Positions 56,877-64,000 of a stretch of 64,000 nucleotides of DNA are shown here, one piece after another (within the stretch, counting starts at the first letter, position 1; every line of letters starts with the position of its first letter). The stretch comes from Streptomyces venezuelae. Lineage in GTDB: Bacteria; Actinomycetota; Actinomycetes; Streptomycetales; Streptomycetaceae. The position numbers were made by a program, and so were the translations under genes. The notes beneath the pieces are model-generated. The model was not told the origin of the DNA, made no database searches, and saw nothing but the letters and a program-made list of their open reading frames with translations. The DNA is taken from the NCBI RefSeq assembly GCF_008642355.1, contig NZ_CP029193.1:1388001-1452000 (forward strand). Direction: 5' to 3'.

Positions 56877-58238
56877 TCACATCCCGGCGATCAGCTTCTC
56901 CACCCGGTCGTCCACGGACCGGAAGGGGTCCTTGCACAACACCGTGCGCTGTGCCTGGTCGTTGAGCTTCAGGTGGACCCAGTCGACCGTGAAGTCACGG
57001 CGCTGCTCCTGGGCCCGCCGGATGAAGTCGCCGCGCAGCCGGGCGCGGGTCGTCTGCGGCGGCACCGACTTGCCCTCGAAGATCTTCAAGTCGTTGCAGA
57101 TCCGCGCCGCTTGCCCCTTCTTCTCCAGGAGGTAGTACAGCCCCCGCCGACGGTGGATGTCGTGGTAGGCGAGGTCTATCTGCGCGACCCGCGGATGCGA
57201 CATGGTCATGTTGTTCTTCGCCCGGTACCGCTCGATGAGCTTGTACTTCATGACCCAGTCGATCTCGGTGCCGATGCGGTCGAGGTCCTCCGCCTCGATC
57301 GCGTCCAGCGTGCGGCCCCACAGCTCCAGGACCTGCTCGACGGTGCCCGTGCGGATACCGCGGCGGTCGACGAAGTCCACCGCCTTCTCGTAGTACTCGC
57401 GCTGCACTTCGAGGGCCGAGGCCTCACGGCCACTGGCCAGGCGCACCTTGCGGCGGCCCGTGATGTCGTGCGACACCTCACGGATGGCCCTGATCGGGTT
57501 CTCCAGGGTGAGGTCCCGCATGACCGTGCCCGCCTCGATCATGCGCAGCACCAGATCGGTGGCGCCGACCTTCAGGAGCATGGTCGTCTCGGACATGTTC
57601 GAGTCACCCACGATGACGTGGAGCCTGCGGTACCGCTCGGCGTCCGCGTGCGGTTCGTCGCGGGTGTTGATGATCGGCCGGGAACGGGTGGTCGCGGAGG
57701 ACACCCCTTCCCAGATGTGCTCGGCACGCTGGCTCACGCAGTACACGGCGCCGCGCGGAGTCTGCAGCACCTTGCCCGCACCGCACAGCAGCTGCCGCGT
57801 GACGAGGAACGGGATGAGGATGTCCGCGAGCCGGGAGAACTCCCCGTGACGGGCCACCAGATAGTTCTCGTGGCACCCGTAGGAGTTTCCCGCCGAATCG
57901 GTGTTGTTCTTGAAAAGATAGACGTCGCCCGCGATTCCCTCCTCGTGCAGGCGGCGTTCGGCGTCGACGAGCAGGCCTTCCAGAATGCGCTCGCCCGCTT
58001 TGTCGTGGGTGACCAGCTCGGTCACGTTGTCACATTCCGGTGTCGCATATTCCGGATGTGATCCCACGTCAAGATAGAGGCGGGCGCCGTTCCGCAGAAA
58101 GACGTTGCTGCTGCGGCCCCATGACACAACACGGCGGAAGAGGTAGCGCGCCACCTCGTCAGGCGACAGACGGCGCTGTCCCCTGAACGTGCACGTGACG
58201 CCGTACTCGTTCTCCAGCCCGAAAATGCGGCGGTCCAT
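56877..58238 (-). CDS. pafA: Pup-protein ligase PafA
   Basis: 453 residues. Glutamine-synthetase-related fold with [11 protein letters not shown] near the start, the catalytic Asp57 in [18 protein letters not shown]/Mg motifs and a C-terminal small domain ([40 protein letters not shown]). It joins the C-terminal glutamate of Pup to target lysines. The dop gene at the window edge shares [24 protein letters not shown] motifs. Confidence 0.97.
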   Translation of the reverse strand: MDRRIFGLENEYGVTCTFRGQRRLSPDEVARYLFRRVVSWGRSSNVFLRNGARLYLDVGSHPEYATPECDNVTELVTHDKAGERILEGLLVDAERRLHEEGIAGDVYLFKNNTDSAGNSYGCHENYLVARHGEFSRLADILIPFLVTRQLLCGAGKVLQTPRGAVYCVSQRAEHIWEGVSSATTRSRPIINTRDEPHADAERYRRLHVIVGDSNMSETTMLLKVGATDLVLRMIEAGTVMRDLTLENPIRAIREVSHDITGRRKVRLASGREASALEVQREYYEKAVDFVDRRGIRTGTVEQVLELWGRTLDAIEAEDLDRIGTEIDWVMKYKLIERYRAKNNMTMSHPRVAQIDLAYHDIHRRRGLYYLLEKKGQAARICNDLKIFEGKSVPPQTTRARLRGDFIRRAQEQRRDFTVDWVHLKLNDQAQRTVLCKDPFRSVDDRVEKLIAGM

Positions 58239-58247
58239 GTCTGAACA

Positions 58248-59507
58248 TTACGCCTGATGCGGGGTACTGAAACCGGGTTCGGCAGCACCGTTTCGATCAT
58301 TTTCCGATGAACCCGCAACAACCCCCGATTCTCCGGCCGGTACGAGCACCCGTCCCGTCGCCAACAGGACCACCAGCGCGGCCGCCCCGGCCAGCCCCGG
58401 CACCGCGAACCCCCACGCCGTCCCGCCCCACTCGACCACCGGACCCGCCGCCGCCGTCCCCAGCGACGCCCCCACCGTGAACGTCGTCACCAGCCACGAG
58501 AACGCCTCCGTCACCGTCCCGCGCGGAGCGTGCCGGTCCACGATGATGAACGCACACGCGAGCGCCGGCGCGAGAAACACCCCGGCGAGCGCCGTCAACG
58601 AGGTCATCGCGACCGCCCCCGGAGTGAGGACCAACGGCCAGTAGAAGACCGCCAGCAGCGCCACCAGGACGCTCAGCCGCCGCTCCGGCACACCACTCCA
58701 CTGCCGCGCCCCGTAGACGGACCCGCCGACCAGCGCACCGAGCCCGAGCGCCGCCATCATCCACCCGTACACCGCGTCGCCGCCGTTCCCGTCCGCGTAC
58801 GACACCCCCGCCACCGTGATGGAACCCAGCGCCATCCCGATGAACAGGAACGCCCCGAGCAGCGCGAGCAGCCCGCGCGAGCGCAGCGCCCCGAGCCAGT
58901 GCGCCTCCCTCGGCGCCGAACGCCACGCGCGCGAGGGCCTCGACACCACTACGGAGAGGGCACCGAGCACACCCACCGCGTTGACGACGAGCAGCGCCGC
59001 CCGCTCCGACCACAGCGCCACGCATCCGGTCACCAGCAACGGGCCGACGGTGAACATCACTTCCTGGGCTATCGCGTCCATCGCGTACGCCGTGTGGACC
59101 TGCTCCTCCTTGCCGAGGACGCTCGGCCACAGGGCCCGCAGACCACCCTCCAGAGGCGGCGTGAACAGCCCGGCGGCCGCCACCGCCCCATACGCGAGCG
59201 CCAGCTGGTCCGGCCCCGTGAAGGCGAACACCGCCATGCCGAGCGCGGAGAGCAGCGCGGCGGGCAGCTGGACGCGCGGCTGCCCGTGCAGGTCGACCAG
59301 ACGCCCGAGCAGCGGCTGACCGACCGCGTTGGCCACGCCGTACACCGCGGCCAGCGCACCGGCCAGGCTGTACGTGCCGCCCTCCGCCCGGATGAACAGC
59401 ACGATCGCGATCGCCGCCGTCGCGTTCGGCAACCGGCCCACCAGCGTCCCGGCCAGCAACCGCGTCGCATACCGCGTCCGGAGGATCTCCGCGTATCCCG
59501 CAGCCAT
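58248..59507 (-). CDS. MFS transporter
   Basis: 419 residues, about 12 transmembrane helices. RYATRLLAGTLVGRLPNATA begins it and LGRLVDLHGQPRVQLPAALL is the conserved loop 2-3. Members export sugars or drugs; the substrate is unknown. Divergent from a LacI-type regulator gene across an inverted repeat, so it is probably controlled by it. Confidence 0.85.
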   Translation of the reverse strand: MAAGYAEILRTRYATRLLAGTLVGRLPNATAAIAIVLFIRAEGGTYSLAGALAAVYGVANAVGQPLLGRLVDLHGQPRVQLPAALLSALGMAVFAFTGPDQLALAYGAVAAAGLFTPPLEGGLRALWPSVLGKEEQVHTAYAMDAIAQEVMFTVGPLLVTGCVALWSERAALLVVNAVGVLGALSVVVSRPSRAWRSAPREAHWLGALRSRGLLALLGAFLFIGMALGSITVAGVSYADGNGGDAVYGWMMAALGLGALVGGSVYGARQWSGVPERRLSVLVALLAVFYWPLVLTPGAVAMTSLTALAGVFLAPALACAFIIVDRHAPRGTVTEAFSWLVTTFTVGASLGTAAAGPVVEWGGTAWGFAVPGLAGAAALVVLLATGRVLVPAGESGVVAGSSENDRNGAAEPGFSTPHQA

Positions 59508-59546
59508 GCTCTACCGCCCTCCCCCCGCACCGCCGGGCCGGGGTTT

Positions 59547-59573
59547 TACGTATAACGTCCGGCGTCATACGTA
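59547..59573. promoter_or_regulatory. Candidate LacI-type operator
   Basis: TACGTAT and ATACGTA form a perfect inverted repeat with 13 bases between (TACGTATAACGTCCGGCGTC followed by ATACGTA). It lies between the MFS and LacI-family genes, near both starts, and includes a TATAAC -10-like stretch. Confidence 0.5.
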
Positions 59574-59617
59574 CCATGAGCCCAGTCCGCAGGTCCACAT
59601 CAGAACGGGAGGTGACA

Positions 59618-60640
59618 GTGGCCGGGCCACTACAGGAAGCCGGGGCCCCACGCCCCACCAGCCGCGACGTCGCCCGCGCGGCCGGCGTCTCCCAAGCCAC
59701 CGTCTCCCTCGTACTCGGCGACAAATGGCGCGGCCGCGTCGCCGAACCCACCGCCGAACGTGTCCGCACCGCCGCCCGCGAACTCGGCTACCGCCCCAAC
59801 CTCGCCGCCCGCAACCTCCGCCTGGGCCGCACCCGCACAGCACTGCTCGTCGTCCCCGAACTCACCAACGAGTTCTTCGCCCACGTCTACACCGGAGTCG
59901 CCCGCATCGCCGCCCGCCACGGCTTCGGCGTCGTCCTCTACCCCTCCCCCGACGGCATCGGCCCCGCCCGCGACCCCTTCGCCTCCGCCCGCGCCTCCCT
60001 CGACGGCGTCCTCGCCTCCTCCATGGCCTCCGACGCCCTCGCCACCATCCGCGGCGACGACCTCCCCCTCGTCATGCTCGACAGCGACCCCGCCGGCAGC
60101 CTCGGCGCCGCCACCGTCAACCTCGACCTCGCCGACGGCATGCGCCAGGTCACCGAGCATCTCCTCGCCCTCGGCCACCGCGACTTCCTCCACCTGGCCG
60201 CCGACGTCGACTCCTGGACCTTCGACGTCCGCGCCGAAGCGTTCGCCCGCACCCTCCGCGGCACCCGCACCGCCGTACGCCGCGTCGCCGCCCCGCTGAA
60301 CGTCGAAGGCGCCCGCGCCGTCGCCGAAGCCGCCCTCTCCGGACCCGGACCCCGCCCCACCGCCATCGTCTGCGACGACGACTTCCTCTCCGCCGGCGCC
60401 TGCAAAGCCGCGCGACGCCTCGGCCTGCGCGTCCCCGAGGACGTCTCGGTGACAGGCTTCGACGACCTCACCCTGGCGACCGCAGTAGAACCCGAACTGA
60501 CCACGGTCCGACTCCCCGCCGAACGCTTCGGCGAACGCGCCATGGAGTCCCTGATCGCCGTCCTGGAAGGCCGCGAGCCCGACGCCACCCCGCTCCCCGT
60601 CGAACTGGTCGTACGCGGCTCCACGGGCCCCGCGCGCTGA
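59618..60640 (+). CDS. LacI-family transcriptional regulator
   Basis: 340 residues from the GTG at 59618, five bases after GGGAGG; an ATG at 59576 would add 14 residues. The HTH is SRDVARAAGVSQATVSLVLG, followed by the hinge (AERVRTAARELGYRPNLAAR) and a periplasmic-binding-protein-like effector domain ending in TVRLPAERFGERAMESLIAV. Effector unknown, likely a sugar. Confidence 0.93.
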   Translation: MAGPLQEAGAPRPTSRDVARAAGVSQATVSLVLGDKWRGRVAEPTAERVRTAARELGYRPNLAARNLRLGRTRTALLVVPELTNEFFAHVYTGVARIAARHGFGVVLYPSPDGIGPARDPFASARASLDGVLASSMASDALATIRGDDLPLVMLDSDPAGSLGAATVNLDLADGMRQVTEHLLALGHRDFLHLAADVDSWTFDVRAEAFARTLRGTRTAVRRVAAPLNVEGARAVAEAALSGPGPRPTAIVCDDDFLSAGACKAARRLGLRVPEDVSVTGFDDLTLATAVEPELTTVRLPAERFGERAMESLIAVLEGREPDATPLPVELVVRGSTGPAR

Positions 60641-60651
60641 CTCAGCACACG

Positions 60652-60696
60652 AAAAAGCGCCCCGCGCCCCGGCCCAGAGGCCGGAACACGGGGCGC
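60652..60696 (-). terminator. Terminator after prcA
   Basis: GCGCCCCG/CGGGGCGC plus CCGGCC/GGCCGG stems, with TTTTT following on the minus strand; it ends the pup-prcB-prcA transcript. Confidence 0.85.
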
Positions 60697-60709
60697 ACGC
60701 CCGCGCGGA

Positions 60710-61477
60710 CTACTCGACGTCTCCACCCGACTTCGGCGCGGAGCCCGCATCCGTATCGGTCGGCGCGTCCGTCGCACCGCCCTCGTCGAGCAGCCGCGAC
60801 AACTGACGGCCCACGATCCGCTTGAACTTCCGCTGCTGAGGACGCGTCCGGTCGAGCACCGCGACCTCAAGGCGCTCCGCCGGGATCTCCCGCTCACTGC
60901 CGTTGGTGTCCCGGGACAGCGCCTGAACGGCGAGCTTCAACGCCTCCGCCAGCGTCATCCCGTCCCGGTGACGCTGATCGAGATAGCTGCTGATCTGCTC
61001 GGCATTGCCACCGACCGCGACCGAACCGTGCTCATCCACGATCGAACCGTCATGCGGCAGGCGATAGATCTGATCGCCGTCGGCCGTGGTGCCGACCTCG
61101 GCCACCACCAGCTCCACCTCGTACGGCTTCTCCGCGTTGCTGGAGAAGATCGTGCCGAGCGTCTGCGCGTACACGTTCGCCAGACCACGAGCCGTCACAT
61201 CGTCACGGTCGTACGTGTAACCGCGAAGATCGGCATACCGCACTCCACCGATCCGCAGATTCTCGTACTCGTTGTACTTACCGGCGGCCGCGAAGCCGAT
61301 CCGGTCATAGATCTCGCTGAACTTGTGCAGCGCACGGGACGGGTTCTCGCCGACGAACACGATGCCGTCGGCAAACTGCATCACGACAAGGCTGCGGCCA
61401 CGGGCAATGCCCTTCCGGGCGTATTCCGCCCGATCGGCCATGGCCTGCTGGGGTGAGACATAGAACGGCGTCGACAC
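60710..61477 (-). CDS. prcA: Proteasome alpha subunit
   Basis: 255 residues. N-terminal [20 protein letters not shown] forms the alpha gate helix; [20 protein letters not shown] and LELVVAE-like strands match the 20S alpha fold. It has no catalytic Thr. The C-terminal 35 residues are acidic. Forms the outer rings of the 20S proteasome with PrcB. Confidence 0.98.
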   Translation of the reverse strand: MSTPFYVSPQQAMADRAEYARKGIARGRSLVVMQFADGIVFVGENPSRALHKFSEIYDRIGFAAAGKYNEYENLRIGGVRYADLRGYTYDRDDVTARGLANVYAQTLGTIFSSNAEKPYEVELVVAEVGTTADGDQIYRLPHDGSIVDEHGSVAVGGNAEQISSYLDQRHRDGMTLAEALKLAVQALSRDTNGSEREIPAERLEVAVLDRTRPQQRKFKRIVGRQLSRLLDEGGATDAPTDTDAGSAPKSGGDVE

Positions 61478-61531
61478 CGGATCCGTCCCTTTCTGTCAAA
61501 AAACTTCAGTCAGTGGCGAATTCGGGAACGC

Positions 61532-62377
61532 TCAGAGCAGTGCGGCCCGCGGGCCGTCCGGCTGCTCCAGACGCTTCTCCAGGATCGAACGCGCAATGGC
61601 CGACGACTCGTCATCCGTCAGCCTCCGGAACCCCTCGTCGGAAATCACGGTGACGATGGGGAAGATCCGCCGCGCCATGTCCGGGCCGCCCGTCGCCGAG
61701 TCGTCGTCCGCGGCGTCGTACAACGCCTGGACGACCAGCGTCGTCGCCTGCTCCTCCGTCAGACCGTCGTGGTAGAGCTTCTTCATCGCACCCCGCGCGA
61801 AGACCGAACCCGAACCGGTCGCCGCGAACCCGTGCTCCTCCGAACGCCCACCCGTCACGTCGTACGAGAAGATGCGGCCCTTCTCGCGGTCCACGTCGTA
61901 CCCCGCGAAGAGCGGCACCACGGCGAGACCCTGCATCGCCATGCCGAGGTTGCTGCGGATCATCGTGGAGAGCCGGTTCGCCTTGCCCTCCAGCGACAGC
62001 GTGGCCCCCTCCACCTTCTCGAAGTGCTCAAGCTCCAGCTGGAAGAGCTTCACCATCTCCACGGCCAGACCCGCCGTACCGGCGATACCCACCGCCGAGT
62101 ACTCGTCGGCCGGGAACACCTTCTCGATGTCGCGCTGCGCGATGACGTTGCCCATCGTCGCCCGCCGGTCACCGGCGAGGACGACACCGCCGGGGAACGT
62201 CACGGCCACGATGGTCGTGCCGTGCGGCGCCTCGATGACGCCCTGCGTGGGCGGCAGTTGGCGGTTGCCGGGGAGGATCTCCGGCTGGTGCTCGGAGAGG
62301 AAATCCATGAACGACGACGAACCAGGCGTCAGGAAGGCAGCTGGTAGACGCCCGGTGCTACGAGGATTGGCTTCCAC
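61532..62377 (-). CDS. prcB: Proteasome beta subunit
   Basis: 281 residues from the GTG at 62377 (GGAAGG about seven bases upstream). A propeptide of 53 residues ([20 protein letters not shown]) is cleaved before Thr54 ([14 protein letters not shown]), the catalytic N-terminal threonine; [21 protein letters not shown] and [11 protein letters not shown] are conserved. Its 5' end overlaps the disrupted endonuclease VII-like gene by 49 bases. Confidence 0.98.
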   Translation of the reverse strand: MEANPRSTGRLPAAFLTPGSSSFMDFLSEHQPEILPGNRQLPPTQGVIEAPHGTTIVAVTFPGGVVLAGDRRATMGNVIAQRDIEKVFPADEYSAVGIAGTAGLAVEMVKLFQLELEHFEKVEGATLSLEGKANRLSTMIRSNLGMAMQGLAVVPLFAGYDVDREKGRIFSYDVTGGRSEEHGFAATGSGSVFARGAMKKLYHDGLTEEQATTLVVQALYDAADDDSATGGPDMARRIFPIVTVISDEGFRRLTDDESSAIARSILEKRLEQPDGPRAALL

Positions 62378-62770
62378 GAGTTTCCTTCCAGGTAAGCGGT
62401 GGCTCGGCGGGTCTTGTCGGGGTCGTCCCCCAACTTGCCGATGCCCGAGTTGCAGTTGAAGCACAGTACGCCACGGACTTTACCCGTCTCGTGACAGTGA
62501 TCCACATGGACTGCGGGGGCACTGAGACAGATCACGCAGAGCCCCTTTTGAGAGGCGATCAGCGCGACAGTACTTGTGCCCCTCAGGAACAGCGACCTTC
62601 GGCCGTACATTCTTGCCCTTGGCAATCTGTCGCGCTTGATAGTACGCAGCCCAGCACTCGCGACAGTAGGCCTGCAGGCCGTCACGGCTAGAGCTGTTTC
62701 GCGCGAAGGCTGCCCGCGGCCACTCGACCCGGCACCGCGAGCAACGCTTCACATCCGCTTCTTGCTCCAC
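62329..62770 (-). pseudogene. Disrupted endonuclease VII/HNH-like gene between pup and prcB
   Basis: Two frames carry parts of one protein. The upstream frame from the GTG at 62770 gives EQEADVKRCSRCRVEWPRAA, CRECWAAYYQARQIAKGKNV and VAVPEGHKYC, with two CxxC pairs. It then continues out of phase and ends at 62480. The downstream part, in another frame, gives ASQKGLCVICLSAPAVHVDH and [20 protein letters not shown], the endonuclease VII/HNH catalytic core, ending in APGVYQLPS at 62329. The junction is at about 62560-62570. A single protein in this place is known from related genomes (from memory); here a frameshift and probable deletion break it. Confidence 0.7.
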
Positions 62771-62815
62771 TTACCGCAGCCCCCTCGTAACCTTGGATCC
62801 GAAGGCAAAAGGGCT

Positions 62816-63034
62816 CTACTGTCCGCCCTTCTGAACGAAGGAGCGCACAAAGTCCTCCGCATTCTCCTCGAGGACATCGTCAATTTCGTCAAGAACCGAG
62901 TCGACGTCGTCGCTCAGCTTCTCCTGGCGTTCCTTGAGGTCCTCCGAAGCCTGCGCGTCCTGCGTCTGCTCCTCGGTCTCCTCGGTGGGACGCGTCGCCT
63001 TCTGCTGTCCGCCGCCGGTGTCCTTGGTCGCCAT
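62816..63034 (-). CDS. pup: Prokaryotic ubiquitin-like protein Pup
   Basis: 72 residues, Gln/Glu-rich and disordered, ending in GGQ. The final Gln must be deamidated to Glu by Dop before PafA can attach it to lysines. The helix SDDVDSVLDEIDDVLEENAE and DFVRSFVQKGGQ are hallmark Pup. Confidence 0.98.
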   Translation of the reverse strand: MATKDTGGGQQKATRPTEETEEQTQDAQASEDLKERQEKLSDDVDSVLDEIDDVLEENAEDFVRSFVQKGGQ

Positions 63035-63100
63035 CTACCTCACCCCGCTCGCTCGGTTAGACGTTCTTGATCAGACCCTACGCTTCGGGTCCGACATAGG

Positions 63101-63126
63101 CCCCGCAGTTGCCTCAACGTGCGGGG
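63101..63126 (-). terminator. Terminator after dop
   Basis: CCCCGCA/TGCGGGG and GTTG/CAAC stems with a CCT loop and one bulge, about 34 bases past the dop stop codon. Confidence 0.65.
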
Positions 63127-63159
63127 TCTCACCTGTGTGATTCCCCCGCCGATGACCTT

Positions 63160-64000
63160 TCAGCCGCCCGAGAGGACCCGAACCAGGTCCTCTGCCGATC
63201 GGCAGCGGTCCAGGAGTTCCTTGACGTGGTTCCTCGTGCCGCGCAGGGGCTCCAGCGTGGGGACCCGTTGCAGAGAGTCACGGCCGGGGAGGTCGAAGAT
63301 GACCGAGTCCCAGGACGCCGCGGCCACGTCGTCCGCGTACTGCTCGAGGCAGCGGCCGCGGAAGTACGCGCGCGTGTCCTCGGGCGGCTTCGTGGTGGCT
63401 CGCTCGACGTCCGCCTCGTCGAGGAGCCGCTTCATCTTGCCCCGCGCGACCAGGCGGTTGTACAGGCCCTTCTCGGCCCGTACGTCCGCGTACTGCAGGT
63501 CGACGAGGTGAAGGCGTGCGGCGTCCCAGTCGAGGTTGTCGCGCCGGCGGTAGCCCTCCATGAGTTCTCGTTTGGCGACCCAGTCGAGCTCTCCGGAGAG
63601 GCTCATCGGGTCGCTCTCCAGGCGCCCGAGGACATCTTCCCAGCGGGACAGGACGTCCTTGGTCTGATCGTCGGCGTCGGAGCCGTACCGCTCCTCGACG
63701 TATTTGCGGGCCAGCTCGAAGTACTCCATCTGGAGCTGCACCGCGGTGAGTGACCGGCCGCTACGAAGCGTGATGAGGTGCTTGAGGGACGGGTCGTGGG
63801 ACACCTGGTGCAGCGTGCGCACGGGCTGGTCGACCGCGAGGTCGACGTTGATGAAGGCGTCCTCGATCATCGCGAGCACCAGGGACGTCGTGCCGAGTTT
63901 CAGGTACGTCGAGATCTCGGAGAGGTTGGCATCGCCGATGATGACGTGGAGCCTGCGGTATTTCTCGGCGTCCGAGTGGGGTTCGTCGCGGGTGTTGATG
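63160..64000 (-). CDS. dop: Pup deamidase/depupylase Dop, 5' end outside window
   Basis: The gene is open at the right edge: the frame continues through base 64000, with [40 protein letters not shown] and SLVLAMIEDAFINVDLAVDQ as the visible N-most part. It ends at 63160 in the C-terminal region (LLDRCRSAEDLVRVLSGG). It resembles PafA and shares the HINTRDEPH motif. Dop deamidates Pup and removes it from proteins. About two thirds of the gene is visible. Confidence 0.95.
   Translation of the reverse strand, partial: INTRDEPHSDAEKYRRLHVIIGDANLSEISTYLKLGTTSLVLAMIEDAFINVDLAVDQPVRTLHQVSHDPSLKHLITLRSGRSLTAVQLQMEYFELARKYVEERYGSDADDQTKDVLSRWEDVLGRLESDPMSLSGELDWVAKRELMEGYRRRDNLDWDAARLHLVDLQYADVRAEKGLYNRLVARGKMKRLLDEADVERATTKPPEDTRAYFRGRCLEQYADDVAAASWDSVIFDLPGRDSLQRVPTLEPLRGTRNHVKELLDRCRSAEDLVRVLSGG

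Overview
The window is chromosomal DNA from a Streptomyces or a very close relative. It has very high GC with strong GC bias at third codon positions, frequent GTG starts, and a gene order I recognise from the S. coelicolor core chromosome. That order runs from pheST and infC-rpmI-rplT through the glnA4 ethanolamine genes, a betaine transporter and conservon 9 (rar/cvn9) to helY, tatAC, pafBC, pafA, prcBA, pup and dop. It also carries intact pup, dop, pafA and a 20S proteasome. No insertion sequence, prophage, CRISPR array, tRNA or rRNA was seen.

Region 1 (1-9.3 kb) holds the 3' end of a 3-hydroxyacyl-CoA dehydrogenase, a small coiled-coil membrane protein, a Nudix hydrolase, an NsdA-like HTH/TPR regulator, a membrane PP2C (SpoIIE-type) phosphatase, pheT/pheS and a PAS histidine kinase. 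Region 2 (9.3-12.2 kb) holds a TrmH-type rRNA methyltransferase and infC-rpmI-rplT. infC appears to start at an AUC codon behind a leader with an attenuator-like hairpin. Region 3 (12.2-21.8 kb) holds DUF1844 and SseB-type proteins, a mycosin-like subtilase coupled to a proline-rich membrane protein, a fold-type III PLP enzyme, a DUF2510 protein and two tandem secreted HAD phosphatases.

Region 4 (21.8-28.5 kb) looks like a complete gamma-glutamylation pathway for ethanolamine. The divergent FadR-type regulator and the permease plus glutamine-amidotransferase-like hydrolase lie opposite a coupled operon of GlnA4, aldehyde dehydrogenase and an SDR. Region 5 (28.5-34.6 kb) is accessory: an APH-type kinase, a LysR regulator facing a TDT transporter, a metal-receptor-like binding protein, an XRE-cupin regulator and a secreted beta-propeller-like protein. 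Region 6 (34.7-42.4 kb) holds a betaine ABC transporter whose permease is fused to two tandem binding domains, a 5'-3' exonuclease, an iron-box-controlled siderophore-interacting reductase, a GNAT and an RluA-type pseudouridine synthase.

Region 7 (42.4-47.0 kb) is the conservon: sensor-like ATPase, roadblock protein, DUF742 protein, small GTPase and a CYP157-type P450 lacking the ExxR motif. Region 8 (47.4-58.2 kb) holds helY, a diacylglycerol-kinase-like gene, tatC, tatA, two small genes, pafC, pafB, two FKBP isomerases and pafA. Region 9 (58.2-64 kb) starts with a divergent MFS/LacI pair. It continues with prcA, prcB, a broken endonuclease VII-like gene, pup and the 3' two-thirds or so of dop, which runs off the window. 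Pup is made ligatable by Dop, ligated by PafA, and its targets are degraded by PrcBA; PafBC is a WYL regulator pair usually linked to DNA damage.
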